Source: Flavobacteriales bacterium (GTDB lineage Bacteria > Bacteroidota > Bacteroidia > Flavobacteriales_D > Sanyastnellaceae). Taken from it: 11,114 nt of DNA. The DNA lies in assembly GCA_028823435.1 (NCBI GenBank), contig JAPKBK010000037.1, positions 1 through 11,114 on the forward strand, given 5' to 3'. Under the pieces are notes generated by a model. The model worked only from the letters and a program-made list of their open reading frames with translations. It had not been told where the DNA came from and ran no database searches. The position numbers and the translations under genes were made by a program. Positions 1 to 7,091 of this stretch are shown one piece after another. Each line of letters opens with the position of its first letter. Within the stretch, counting starts at the first letter, position 1.

Positions 1-160
1 TAAAGTCTTTACAGTTAATTTTTGCTTGTAATGCATCTTGAATGCGAAGATCAAGATCTATGAATGGTGAAATTAATAAAAGCTCATGCTCAGATTTTTT
101 AATTAATATCTCAACCTCAGAGATTAATTGATTGTCAAATAAAAATTCTACTTGTTCCAT
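1..160 (-). CDS. Phospholipase D-like domain protein, N-terminal fragment (partial)
   Basis: Reading the minus strand from an ATG at 158-160 gives 53 open codons that run off the left edge of the window. The peptide begins MEQVEFLFDN and continues with a helix and then the strand ELLLISPFIDLD. A hydrophobic strand ending in S/P-F/Y-I/L followed by acidic residues, preceded by a helix that reads like 'I..L.EA...I', is how the first beta-strand of many phospholipase-D-superfamily (PLDc) proteins begins; the HKD catalytic motifs would lie beyond the window. No signal peptide is visible, so a cytoplasmic protein is expected, possibly a nuclease or helicase-associated PLD domain. The family call rests on a short strand and is tentative; the reading frame itself is convincing. 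Confidence 0.55.
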   Translation of the reverse strand, partial: MEQVEFLFDNQLISEVEILIKKSEHELLLISPFIDLDLRIQDALQAKINCKDF

Positions 161-390
161 TTGGTGTTGTTCTTTAGTGACTTACAACTAGTTAATATTA
201 AACTATTTGTGTTCAGTCGCTAATATAATGGTTTTACAAAGACTTTCAAGTTGCAGATTCACCGTCATTAAAAACCGTAACCACACTCAAACAATGTTAT
301 TTTAAATGTGTTCATTTGTTTTGATATATCTGGAGTGTTCAGCGGGTGGGGTTAACCTGCCTAATTACTTGATGAAGGTCCCATAAACCC

Positions 391-759
391 TCACTCTTTT
401 TTTCTTCTTCGGGCTTCACTCACCTCAACATCCAGGCCTCCAAACCCGTGGGGGGTGTAATACACATCATCCTTGCTTTCAAACGTATCGTGGCGGTGAT
501 CACCATCCTCCCAAATCGTTGTGACATCTCTAAACCTTCTCTTTTCGTCTAACAAATGCAAACAGAGAACTTCAGTGTCTTCAACATGAATCGTGATGGG
601 AAGAAAGGCATTGTGGGGCTCACGGTTTACAACCTCACTGGTTTGATAATCAAACGTAATTAATTCATCGGGTGTCACCATCACACAAATCGTGTCTTGT
701 GCATTTACATTTACATTGAAGGCAATGATGCCAAATAACAGAGCAAGGCGCTTATTCAT
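391..759 (-). CDS. Small secreted protein of unknown function (122 aa)
   Basis: I do not recognise this family. The protein starts with a clear signal peptide: a KR n-region, a hydrophobic stretch of about residues 5-16 and a likely cleavage after NVNA, just before Gln-Asp (about residue 20/21), typical of Bacteroidota exported proteins. The mature part of about 100 residues is acidic with many aromatic and His residues, has two cysteines (one in TICVMV, one in EVLCLHL) that could form a disulphide, and ends in a strongly basic tail, EARRRKKE. It has no lipobox and no membrane segment after the signal. It stands alone on the minus strand, 140 bases from the divergent CsgG-like gene, and 230 bases separate its stop from the next minus-strand gene. 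A periplasmic or surface role is all that can be inferred. Confidence 0.7.
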   Translation of the reverse strand: MNKRLALLFGIIAFNVNVNAQDTICVMVTPDELITFDYQTSEVVNREPHNAFLPITIHVEDTEVLCLHLLDEKRRFRDVTTIWEDGDHRHDTFESKDDVYYTPHGFGGLDVEVSEARRRKKE

Positions 760-899
760 ACTTTATGGGGGTTTTAGGTTTCTTATACCTAAGACGCAGA
801 AAACAGACTTGATATTGTATTCTTTACAGAACGCGCGTTACTGTGTTAATGCCCATGACCTGTTTGAATAATTTGTATATTGTAAATTAAATTCAAGTG

Positions 900-1700
900 A
901 TGCGATTATTTATAACGTTTGCAGCTGGTTTGTTTGCATGTTCAATACATGCACAATCGGTATTGTTTGTTCATGTATCTGGAAATAATAATGGCTCCGC
1001 CTACACCAGGATTGAGTTAAACGGAATCAATCTAGGTACATTGGATGTAAATGAACATTTGGCTAGAGATCTTGAGCCCGGATTAAATAAAATCACCTTT
1101 AATAGAAGAGGATACACGCAATTAAATCGACAAATATTAAATGAGGGGGAAGATTGTTTTATTAAAATCAATCTTGGAGGGAAAAGATGGAATGTGAAGC
1201 AGTGTGCTATTGATGAGATGCCGGATTTGACGTCAGAGCTTGTTCAAGCACACAAAGGAAAACGAGAGGTAAGTACAGAAACACTAAAGAACCACTATTC
1301 TAGTGGTACTATGCCTGAATCTGGCAGCACAATTTTAACGCTGATAAATAATGAGCCTAAGTGCACGACAATGAGTCCGGATGTTATTTCTAATTACATC
1401 AACTCCGTATTTCTTGAAGAATACAGAATTGTAAATAGAAAACAACTCAGTGCTATTTTAGATGAACAAAAACTGAGCTTAAGTGGTCTGATCAGTATTG
1501 ATGAATCAATTGAAGCAGGTAATTTAATTGGTGCCAATTATACATTGGTCGTTTCTTACCAATGCATAAATGACTCCGATAAAATAAGATTGTCCCTAAA
1601 CGTCATCAACTGCGAAACAAGTCAGGTAGAGTGGGTCGGGATTTTAGAAGAAGTCAAACCCTCCCAAATATTAATTGAACTGAATGAATTGATTCACTAA
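900..1700 (+). CDS. Secreted PEGA/DUF2846-like plus CsgG/TolB-like domain protein
   Basis: A 266-residue exported protein. I prefer the ATG at 900 to the GTG at 897: both lead directly into the signal peptide MRLFITFAAGLFACSIHAQ, cleaved near residue 19. Residues about 20-95 contain ELNGINLGTL followed by a stretch ending LEPGLNKITF, the pattern of PEGA or DUF2846 beta-domains (a name-giving LNG/LG turn and a PG turn before a strand). Residues about 140-266 resemble the CsgG / LpoB / TolB-like alpha-beta fold: IVNRKQLSAILDEQKLSLSG (from residue 177), then a helix with GNLIGANYTLVVS and a terminal strand pair. In this superfamily the 'R..L..ILeEq.l..sG' helix is diagnostic. Members form or regulate outer-membrane secretion or peptidoglycan machinery; the exact role here is not known. 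No lipobox cysteine follows the signal, unlike true CsgG. Its stop overlaps the stop of the convergent lipoprotein gene. Confidence 0.72.
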   Translation: MRLFITFAAGLFACSIHAQSVLFVHVSGNNNGSAYTRIELNGINLGTLDVNEHLARDLEPGLNKITFNRRGYTQLNRQILNEGEDCFIKINLGGKRWNVKQCAIDEMPDLTSELVQAHKGKREVSTETLKNHYSSGTMPESGSTILTLINNEPKCTTMSPDVISNYINSVFLEEYRIVNRKQLSAILDEQKLSLSGLISIDESIEAGNLIGANYTLVVSYQCINDSDKIRLSLNVINCETSQVEWVGILEEVKPSQILIELNELIH

Positions 1701-2095
1701 TCAATATATTCAATAATGTCAGCAGAGATTACAGCTTCAATGGTTATTTCGGTTGCTATAACGCCATATTGTGTAGCAGTTCCTTTACTCGTGTTAAGGA
1801 TGTCAATTGTTAAATTGGCATAGGCCTGGTTGTTACTGAGAGGGTGCTGTAAACTTAGGTTTTTCTTTGCGTCTGCAACCAATCCTTCTCTCACCACACC
1901 CTGGTCTTTTCTTAGCCTATTTGGGTAGTATACTGTAGATGCTCTTCCAACGACATTGGTTTTCACATATTTAAAATTCGAATTTGTCGTCACAGCATCT
2001 GTGCCATGGTGATAAAATGAATGAGTCGTCTGAATGACCGTACAACTAGTGATTGTAAGAGATAAAAAAGCGAGAATAAAGAGTATCTTTTTCAT
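1697..2095 (-). CDS. DUF6567-like lipoprotein
   Basis: A 132-residue predicted lipoprotein. The N-terminus MKKILFILAFLSLTITSC has a KK n-region, a hydrophobic core and a lipobox (I-T-S-C) with the lipidated cysteine at residue 18, placing it on a membrane facing the periplasm or outside. After a variable stretch come SNFKYVKTNVVGRASTVYY and then LVADAKKNLSLQHPL, NQAYANLTIDIL and a final strand. A 'NFk.v...v.G.a...y' strand followed by 'L...A...l......l....a..N.t.d' is the layout of the Bacteroidota lipoproteins grouped as DUF6567; the assignment is from memory of the pattern and moderate. The function is unknown. It converges tail to tail with the CsgG-like gene, with stops overlapping by four bases, so the two probably share a short transcript end. 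Confidence 0.65.
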   Translation of the reverse strand: MKKILFILAFLSLTITSCTVIQTTHSFYHHGTDAVTTNSNFKYVKTNVVGRASTVYYPNRLRKDQGVVREGLVADAKKNLSLQHPLSNNQAYANLTIDILNTSKGTATQYGVIATEITIEAVISADIIEYID

Positions 2096-2282
2096 GGTTT
2101 TGTTTTAAGGTTTACTGTGAATAAATTTATGATTAAATATTAAAGATCCATCTGATTGATTTGAAACTTGTTAACAGACTTGTAGGCATCTAAAGGAAGG
2201 TGATTCAATTCATTTAATGCCTAATGTCGATTGTTATCGAACCTCGTCATATTTTTAAGCACATGAAAACCAGCCCTTCTCC

Positions 2283-3722
2283 ATGAAAAAAATCATCCCC
2301 ACCTTTATTGCCGTCATCCTCTTGCTGGGCGTGTCTTTCACATGGAGCAAATGCACGATGAATACGTTCAACAAAACAAAAGCCTCAGTCCTCCAAGAGG
2401 ACATGGGAGATGCTGAGAAGTATTACGGGAACTACTGTGCCTCTTGTCATGGGAAGCAAGTGAAGGCGTTTGTGGACAGGGAGAAATGGGTCTATGGAAG
2501 TACGCGGAGTGAGATGTTCGATGTGGTGAGAAATGGGGCAGAAGCGGATGGCATGCCTGCGTATGGTGAGGTCCTTTCGGACACGCAAGTGTATGCATTG
2601 GTCGATTATATTTTGGCGGCCATAGAGGATAAGAAATCGGAGGATTTCAATACAGGCGCAAATGAAGATGTGGTGTTTGTCTCAGAAGGGATGCGGTTGA
2701 GACTGGAGCTTGTGGCAGACAACCTGACTTCCCCGTGGGCCATCACGCAGAGCCAGGAGGGACGTTTGTTTTACACCGAGACATCGGGGAAGTTGTTCTC
2801 TAAAAAAGACAGTGTGATTCAAGAAATTACGGGATTGCCATCCGTGAAATATAAAGGTCAAGGGGGATTGATGGATGTCATTTTGCATCCCGATTTTGAG
2901 AACAACCACCTTATTTACCTTTCCTATTCTAAGCCCAAACCCGACGACGATGGTTACGCGACCACCGCTGTTTTCTCGGGCACACTAGAGAACAATACCA
3001 TCACCGGTGGCAAAGATATTTTCATCGCGGAGCCTTATCTGAGTACAAATCACCACTATGGCAGTCGCATGATTTTTGACAATGACGGCTATTTATTTGT
3101 GTCCATCGGAGAGCGGGGGAGACGGGACGACAATCCGCAGTACCTGGGCAACGATTTGGGCAAAATTCACCGCTTAAACGCGGATGGTTCGGTGCCCGCA
3201 GACAATCCCTTTTACAACACCCCTGACGCAAGAACATCCATTTATTCGTATGGACATCGCAATCCACAAGGGCTTTGCTACAATCCCGCCACGAATAAAA
3301 TCTACGACAACGAACACGGTCCCAAAGGGGGGGATGAAGTGAACCTCATTGAAGCAGGCAACAATTACGGGTGGCCCGTCATCACGTATGGGATCAATTA
3401 TATCGGCACGTCGATTACGGACTTAACCCACCAAGAAGGCATGGCGCAGCCAATTAGATATTGGGTGCCCTCGATTGCGACCTGTGGAATGGACATCGTC
3501 ACGAGTGACAAATACCCCGCTTGGAAAGGGAATATTTTGTCTGGCTCATTGAAGTTTAATTATCTCCACAGAGATGTCTTTGATGAAAACGACGTTTGGA
3601 TCAAAGAAGAAAAACTGTTTCCAGATATCGGAAGGATGAGAAGCATCGAACAATGTGCCGATGGCTATATTTATTTCGGTGTGGAAGCGCCTGGGAAGAT
3701 CTACCGTATTGTGCCTGTGTAG
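2283..3722 (+). CDS. Cytochrome c / PQQ-dependent sugar dehydrogenase fusion, exported
   Basis: A 479-residue periplasmic redox enzyme. A signal sequence (about residues 1-22, with KK and a long hydrophobic core) leads into a class-I cytochrome c domain: haem motif C52-A-S-C55-H56 and axial Met91 in GMPAYG, ending about residue 120. Residues about 135-479 are a glucose/sorbosone dehydrogenase (GSDH) beta-propeller of the Asd/YliI/soluble-glucose-dehydrogenase type: LTSPWAI, GQGGLMDVILHPDF, NHHYGSRMIF with His258 aligning to the catalytic base, SIGERG, GHRNPQG (324-330), NEHGPKGGDEVN (343-354) and GNNYGWP. By family knowledge the propeller binds PQQ and calcium and oxidises a sugar or aldose-like substrate, and the fused haem would take the electrons to the respiratory chain. 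The substrate cannot be told. It precedes the light-related cluster by 115 bases and may be a separate transcription unit. Confidence 0.9.
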   Translation: MKKIIPTFIAVILLLGVSFTWSKCTMNTFNKTKASVLQEDMGDAEKYYGNYCASCHGKQVKAFVDREKWVYGSTRSEMFDVVRNGAEADGMPAYGEVLSDTQVYALVDYILAAIEDKKSEDFNTGANEDVVFVSEGMRLRLELVADNLTSPWAITQSQEGRLFYTETSGKLFSKKDSVIQEITGLPSVKYKGQGGLMDVILHPDFENNHLIYLSYSKPKPDDDGYATTAVFSGTLENNTITGGKDIFIAEPYLSTNHHYGSRMIFDNDGYLFVSIGERGRRDDNPQYLGNDLGKIHRLNADGSVPADNPFYNTPDARTSIYSYGHRNPQGLCYNPATNKIYDNEHGPKGGDEVNLIEAGNNYGWPVITYGINYIGTSITDLTHQEGMAQPIRYWVPSIATCGMDIVTSDKYPAWKGNILSGSLKFNYLHRDVFDENDVWIKEEKLFPDIGRMRSIEQCADGYIYFGVEAPGKIYRIVPV

Positions 3723-3837
3723 CTGTCTTCTGGCTTATCTTGCACTTGTGTAAGGGTATTGAGTTTACAGTCACATTCTGACTTTAGAATGCCTTTGACA
3801 CCTTGTTTTAAATAGAATATCTAACACGTATTTTTCA

Positions 3838-4125
3838 ATGGCTGATCTTCAGGTGCTTACAGAGCGAGAACACGATCGAATTATAGAAATGGCTTGGGAA
3901 GATCGCACGCCCTTTGAGGCTATATTTTTTCAATTTGGCTATCCCGAGAATGAAGTCATTAAATTAATGCGAAAGTCTCTGAAAGCATCGAGTTTCAAGC
4001 TTTGGCGTAAGCGCGTGAACAGTGGCGTCAGCCAGAAACATCTCTACAAGCGCAACGCTGACATGACACGGTTTAAATGTTCGCGTCAAAGCGCCATTTC
4101 TGGAAATAAAATCAGCAAACGCTAA
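3838..4125 (+). CDS. TIGR03643 / DUF2805 family protein
   Basis: A 95-residue, basic, soluble protein without signal peptide. The core EREHDRIIEMAWEDRTPFEA followed by FGYPENEVIKLMR, SSFKLWRKRV and, at the end, TRFKCSRQ and GNKISKR is the full-length pattern of TIGR03643 (DUF2805), a small family usually found next to DUF2256 and cryptochrome/photolyase genes. Residues about 10-45 read like a helix-turn-helix (helix, TPFEAI, FG, then a second helix), and the tail is rich in Lys and Arg, so nucleic-acid binding is a reasonable inference; no activity is known to me. The ATG at 3838 lies only 115 bases after the dehydrogenase stop and begins a four-gene same-strand run. The stop is 30 bases before the DUF2256 start. 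Confidence 0.9.
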   Translation: MADLQVLTEREHDRIIEMAWEDRTPFEAIFFQFGYPENEVIKLMRKSLKASSFKLWRKRVNSGVSQKHLYKRNADMTRFKCSRQSAISGNKISKR

Positions 4126-4155
4126 TTTCAGGAACATGCTTTCAAATGCGAGGGG

Positions 4156-4284
4156 ATGAAAAAAGAGAACCTGCCTCAAAAAACATGTCCTGTGTGCGGC
4201 CTTCCTTTTACTTGGCGTAAAAAATGGGCGAAGAATTGGGACGAAGTGAAATATTGTAGCGAACGTTGTAGAAGAGTCAAATGA
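4156..4284 (+). CDS. DUF2256 zinc-ribbon microprotein (42 aa)
   Basis: This very short gene encodes 42 residues. Key parts are KTCPVCGLPF (Cys11, Cys14), TWRKKWAKNWDEV and YCSERCRR (Cys34, Cys38). Two CxxC/CxxxC knuckles about 20 residues apart with the W-R-K-K-W / N-W-D-E-V-K-Y centre are the signature of DUF2256, a family of about 40-60 residues that accompanies photolyases and cryptochromes in many bacteria. The four cysteines should bind one zinc, and the many Lys/Arg/Trp residues suggest contact with nucleic acid or with the photolyase; this is inference. GAGGGG abuts the ATG at 4156. The terminal ATGA (4281-4284) contains both its TGA stop and the ATG of the photolyase, so the two are probably translationally coupled. 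Confidence 0.92.
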   Translation: MKKENLPQKTCPVCGLPFTWRKKWAKNWDEVKYCSERCRRVK

Positions 4285-5774
4285 AAGAAGTCAACATTTT
4301 ATTTCCGAATCAGTTGTTTCAAGAATCTCCCCTTTTTGACAACAAAGCACCATTTTACCTTGTGGAAGAATTCCTGTTCTTTAAACAGTATCCTTTTCAC
4401 AAGCAGAAAATCGCATTTCACCGGGCCACGATGAAGCGTTATGCAGATTTTCTTAAAAACGAGAAAAACCTGGAGGTGCACTATGTGGAGTCTGCCGATA
4501 AGATGTCTGACATCAGAGACCTTGTGCCTGCCTTGAAACGTTTAGGCGTCGATCACATCCATTACATCGACCCTGTCGACAACTGGCTTCAAAAAAGGCT
4601 CGGTCAAGGTTTAAGCGAATCCGGCATTCAAGGGACGCAGTATCCTTCTCCGATGTTTTTAAATTCAAAAGACGAGCTCGCCGCCTTTTTTAGACGTGAT
4701 AAAAAGAAATACCACCAAACCACTTTCTACACCGAACAGCGTAAAAAGCGAAACATCTTAATGGATTCGGACGGAAAGCCCATGGGAGGGAAGTGGACCT
4801 TCGATACAGAGAACAGAAAGAAATATCCTGCAAAAAAAATCCCGCCCGCCATTCATTTCCCCGAGAACGATGCGTATTTCGAAGAAGCGACATCTTATGT
4901 CGAGACACATTTTTCACACCATCTCGGAGATCTCACAGCATATGCATTGTATCCCACCAGTTTTTCAGAGACGAGCGCGTGGCTCAACCAATTTTTTGAG
5001 CATCGGTTTTCTGAGTTTGGTGTCTATGAAGATGCCATCGTGGCAGAAAACTCTATCCTAAACCACAGCGTTTTGACGCCCATGCTTAATGTGGGGTTAA
5101 TCACCCCCAAAGAGGTGGTAGAACGATGCTTGCGCCATGCTGAGATGAACGATGTCCCTCTGAATTCTACGGAAGGTTTTGTAAGACAAATTATAGGATG
5201 GAGAGAATTTATCAGAGGTATTTATGAGAGCAGAGGCAGTGATGAACGCACCACGAATTTCTGGAATTTTAAAAAGAAAATCCCAGCTTCATTCTATGAT
5301 GGCACGACGGGCATTCTGCCCATTGACCAAACGATCAAAAAAGTATTAAAAACAGGCTATTGCAATCACATAGAACGCTTAATGGTTTTAGGGAACTTCA
5401 TGATGTTGTGTGAATTCGATCCAGATGAAGTGTACAGATGGTTCATGGAGCTTTTCGTGGATTCCTATGATTGGGTCATGGTGACGAATATCTATGGCAT
5501 GAGTCAATTTTCTGATGGCGGTTTAATGGCGACCAAGCCTTACATCAGTGGGAGTAACTATATCATGAAAATGAGCAACTATAAAAAAGGGGATTGGCAA
5601 GCCACTTGGGATGGTCTCTTTTGGCGCTTTATGGATACCCATCGTGATTTCTTTTTATCCAATCCAAGGTTGGGGATGCTCGTGCGTATGTTTGATAAAA
5701 TGCCTGAAGAGAAGCGGAAACAGCATCTTGAGAATGGCGCGCTTTATTTGAAAACACTTCACCTGTCGTCATGA
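4281..5774 (+). CDS. Cryptochrome/photolyase family protein (PhrB/CryB-like) lacking the Fe-S cysteines
   Basis: A 497-residue flavoprotein of the prokaryotic cryptochrome/(6-4)-photolyase family (DPRP, COG3046), whose characterised members are Agrobacterium PhrB and Rhodobacter CryB. The N-terminal alpha/beta domain (about 1-130: ILFPNQLF, YLVEEFLFFKQY, HRATMKRYADFL) would bind the antenna chromophore. The helical FAD domain shows VRQIIGWREFIRGIY (from 301), HIERLMVLGNFMML (from 363), YGMSQFSDGGLMATKPYISG (from 405) and SNY (432-434). In family members the segment after SNY normally carries C-x2-C and a third Cys before F-N-x-L-Y-W, with a fourth Cys before the H-I-x-R-L-M helix, holding a [4Fe-4S] cluster. 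Here the segment is KKGDWQATWDGLFW, with no cysteine, and GILPID stands where the fourth would be. The only cysteines are 283, 361 and 377. The length is normal. It likely repairs UV lesions or senses blue light; which one cannot be decided from sequence. Confidence 0.92.
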   Translation: MKEVNILFPNQLFQESPLFDNKAPFYLVEEFLFFKQYPFHKQKIAFHRATMKRYADFLKNEKNLEVHYVESADKMSDIRDLVPALKRLGVDHIHYIDPVDNWLQKRLGQGLSESGIQGTQYPSPMFLNSKDELAAFFRRDKKKYHQTTFYTEQRKKRNILMDSDGKPMGGKWTFDTENRKKYPAKKIPPAIHFPENDAYFEEATSYVETHFSHHLGDLTAYALYPTSFSETSAWLNQFFEHRFSEFGVYEDAIVAENSILNHSVLTPMLNVGLITPKEVVERCLRHAEMNDVPLNSTEGFVRQIIGWREFIRGIYESRGSDERTTNFWNFKKKIPASFYDGTTGILPIDQTIKKVLKTGYCNHIERLMVLGNFMMLCEFDPDEVYRWFMELFVDSYDWVMVTNIYGMSQFSDGGLMATKPYISGSNYIMKMSNYKKGDWQATWDGLFWRFMDTHRDFFLSNPRLGMLVRMFDKMPEEKRKQHLENGALYLKTLHLSS

Positions 5775-5790
5775 GGATAATCAGAATGCA

Positions 5791-7041
5791 ATGAACCAGA
5801 CAGATGGCCATATACATGTTGTGGGAGCTGGAGTCAGTGGCCTGGTCGCTGCCAGTGTGTTAGAAGCCCATGGCTATCATCCGGTTGTGATTGAACGCAC
5901 AGATGGCGTGGGTGGAAGGGTGAAAACCGATGTTGTCAAAGGCTTTCAATTGGACCATGGCTTTCAAGTGCTTCTAACATCCTATCCAGAAGCTCAGAAA
6001 CACCTTGATTTTGACGCTTTAGAATTGCAGAAGATTTTGCCTGGGGCGTCGGTTTTTTTAAACAAGAAGCAAAACATCATTGGCGATCCTTTGAAGGCGA
6101 TGTCTTTTTTGTTGCCGACCCTGTTTTCGGGGATAGGTTATTTCTCAGATAAACTTAGAATCCTACACCTCAATCGGACGTTAAAGAGAAAAACCCTGTC
6201 AGAGATTTTCTCAGATCCTGAAAAATCTACGTATTCATATTTACAGGATTACGGGTTTTCAAATGAGATTATTCGAGATTTTTTCACACCGTTTTTTGGT
6301 GGGATTTTTCTAGAAACGACATTGGACACTTCCAGCAGGATGTTTGAGTTTGTCTATAAAATGTTTGGGGATGGATCTGCTGCTTTGCCTAAGGCGGGGA
6401 TGGCGGCGATTCCAAAGCAATTGCATGCAAAGCTTCAGAACACAGATTTCATGTTTAACACACATGTCGCGTCGGTCCAGGAAGGTGAAGTCACGCTTAA
6501 AGACCAAACAACATTAACGTCGCGTGCAACGATTGTGGCCACAGATGCACGTGAGTTGGTTGTAAGTGAAAAACATAAATCGATGGCTTGGAAATCTTGC
6601 CAGACTTTGTATTTCGAAACCGACCACAGGGTGATTCGTAAAGAATTAATTGGGCTCATTCCCCAACAAGGGACGCTCATTAACAACATCTTTTACCACA
6701 CGAGCTTGAAAACAGTGTCAAACCCCAGCAATGAATTGCTTTCTGTCACAGTGATTGATCGTCATCAGTTATCTGATGAAAAGTTAATTTCAAGGGTGAA
6801 AGATGAATTACAAGAACACTGCGGCATTGTGTCTCCCCAGTTTATTAAATTGTATACGATACCCCAGGCCTTGCCAAATCTACAGGATTTAAAAACCGCC
6901 ATGCATCCATCTGAATCACATGCCACACCTGGTGTGTTTCTCGCTGGAGATACGCTGTTAAATGGCTCCTTAAATGCAGCCATGATCTCGGGAGAAAGCG
7001 CAGCGCTTGCTGCGATTAAATTTTTAAGCAAAAAAAAATAG
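5791..7041 (+). CDS. FAD-dependent oxidoreductase, amine-oxidase / desaturase-like
   Basis: A 416-residue soluble flavoprotein. A Rossmann FAD site opens the protein: GAGVSG (residues 12-17), Glu35 at the end of the second strand to hold the ribose, and the GVGGR motif (39-43) that follows in the amine oxidase / protoporphyrinogen oxidase / phytoene desaturase superfamily. The C-terminus has the matching FLAGD (383-387) and a helix LNAAMISGESAALAA that closes the FAD site. Residues between are divergent; LDHGFQVLLTSYPE and FFTPFFGGIFL recall carotenoid- and polyprenyl-acting members. It starts 16 bases after the photolyase stop, so it is very probably in the same operon. Substrate unknown: a role in pigment, flavin or lipid chemistry tied to light is inference. 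It ends in the arm of a terminator hairpin. Confidence 0.85.
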   Translation: MNQTDGHIHVVGAGVSGLVAASVLEAHGYHPVVIERTDGVGGRVKTDVVKGFQLDHGFQVLLTSYPEAQKHLDFDALELQKILPGASVFLNKKQNIIGDPLKAMSFLLPTLFSGIGYFSDKLRILHLNRTLKRKTLSEIFSDPEKSTYSYLQDYGFSNEIIRDFFTPFFGGIFLETTLDTSSRMFEFVYKMFGDGSAALPKAGMAAIPKQLHAKLQNTDFMFNTHVASVQEGEVTLKDQTTLTSRATIVATDARELVVSEKHKSMAWKSCQTLYFETDHRVIRKELIGLIPQQGTLINNIFYHTSLKTVSNPSNELLSVTVIDRHQLSDEKLISRVKDELQEHCGIVSPQFIKLYTIPQALPNLQDLKTAMHPSESHATPGVFLAGDTLLNGSLNAAMISGESAALAAIKFLSKKK

Positions 7042-7065
7042 GACAGGGGTTAGCCCGTCCTATTT
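7036..7065. terminator. Bidirectional intrinsic terminator between convergent units
   Basis: A perfect 9-bp inverted repeat, AAATAGGAC / GTCCTATTT, is extended past one bulged A by three G-C pairs around a GTTAG loop. The plus strand runs into ATTTCCGTTTC. On the minus strand the hairpin is followed by a long T run, given by the A tract at 7030-7038, so termination should be stronger for the rhodopsin transcript than for the photolyase operon. The left arm overlaps the last codons and the TAG stop of the oxidoreductase. Confidence 0.85.
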
Positions 7066-7091
7066 CCGTTTCAACTTTCTTGGGTGTTACA

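Noticed and set aside
774..792. Inverted repeat TTAGGT / ACCTAA upstream of the small secreted gene
   Set aside because: Six-base arms with a seven-base loop are expected by chance, and no promoter element places it.
897..899. GTG directly before the ATG of the CsgG-like gene as the true start
   Set aside because: It adds one residue only; the ATG at 900 is the commoner start and gives the same signal peptide.
2368..3267. Open frames on the minus strand opposite the dehydrogenase gene (2368-2598, 2682-2909, 3022-3267)
   Set aside because: They lie entirely within a gene with clear family motifs, and their translations show no domain, no signal and biased composition typical of antisense frames.
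3774..3791. Hairpin CATTCT / AGAATG after the dehydrogenase gene as a terminator
   Set aside because: A six-base AT-rich stem with no following T run is too weak to call.
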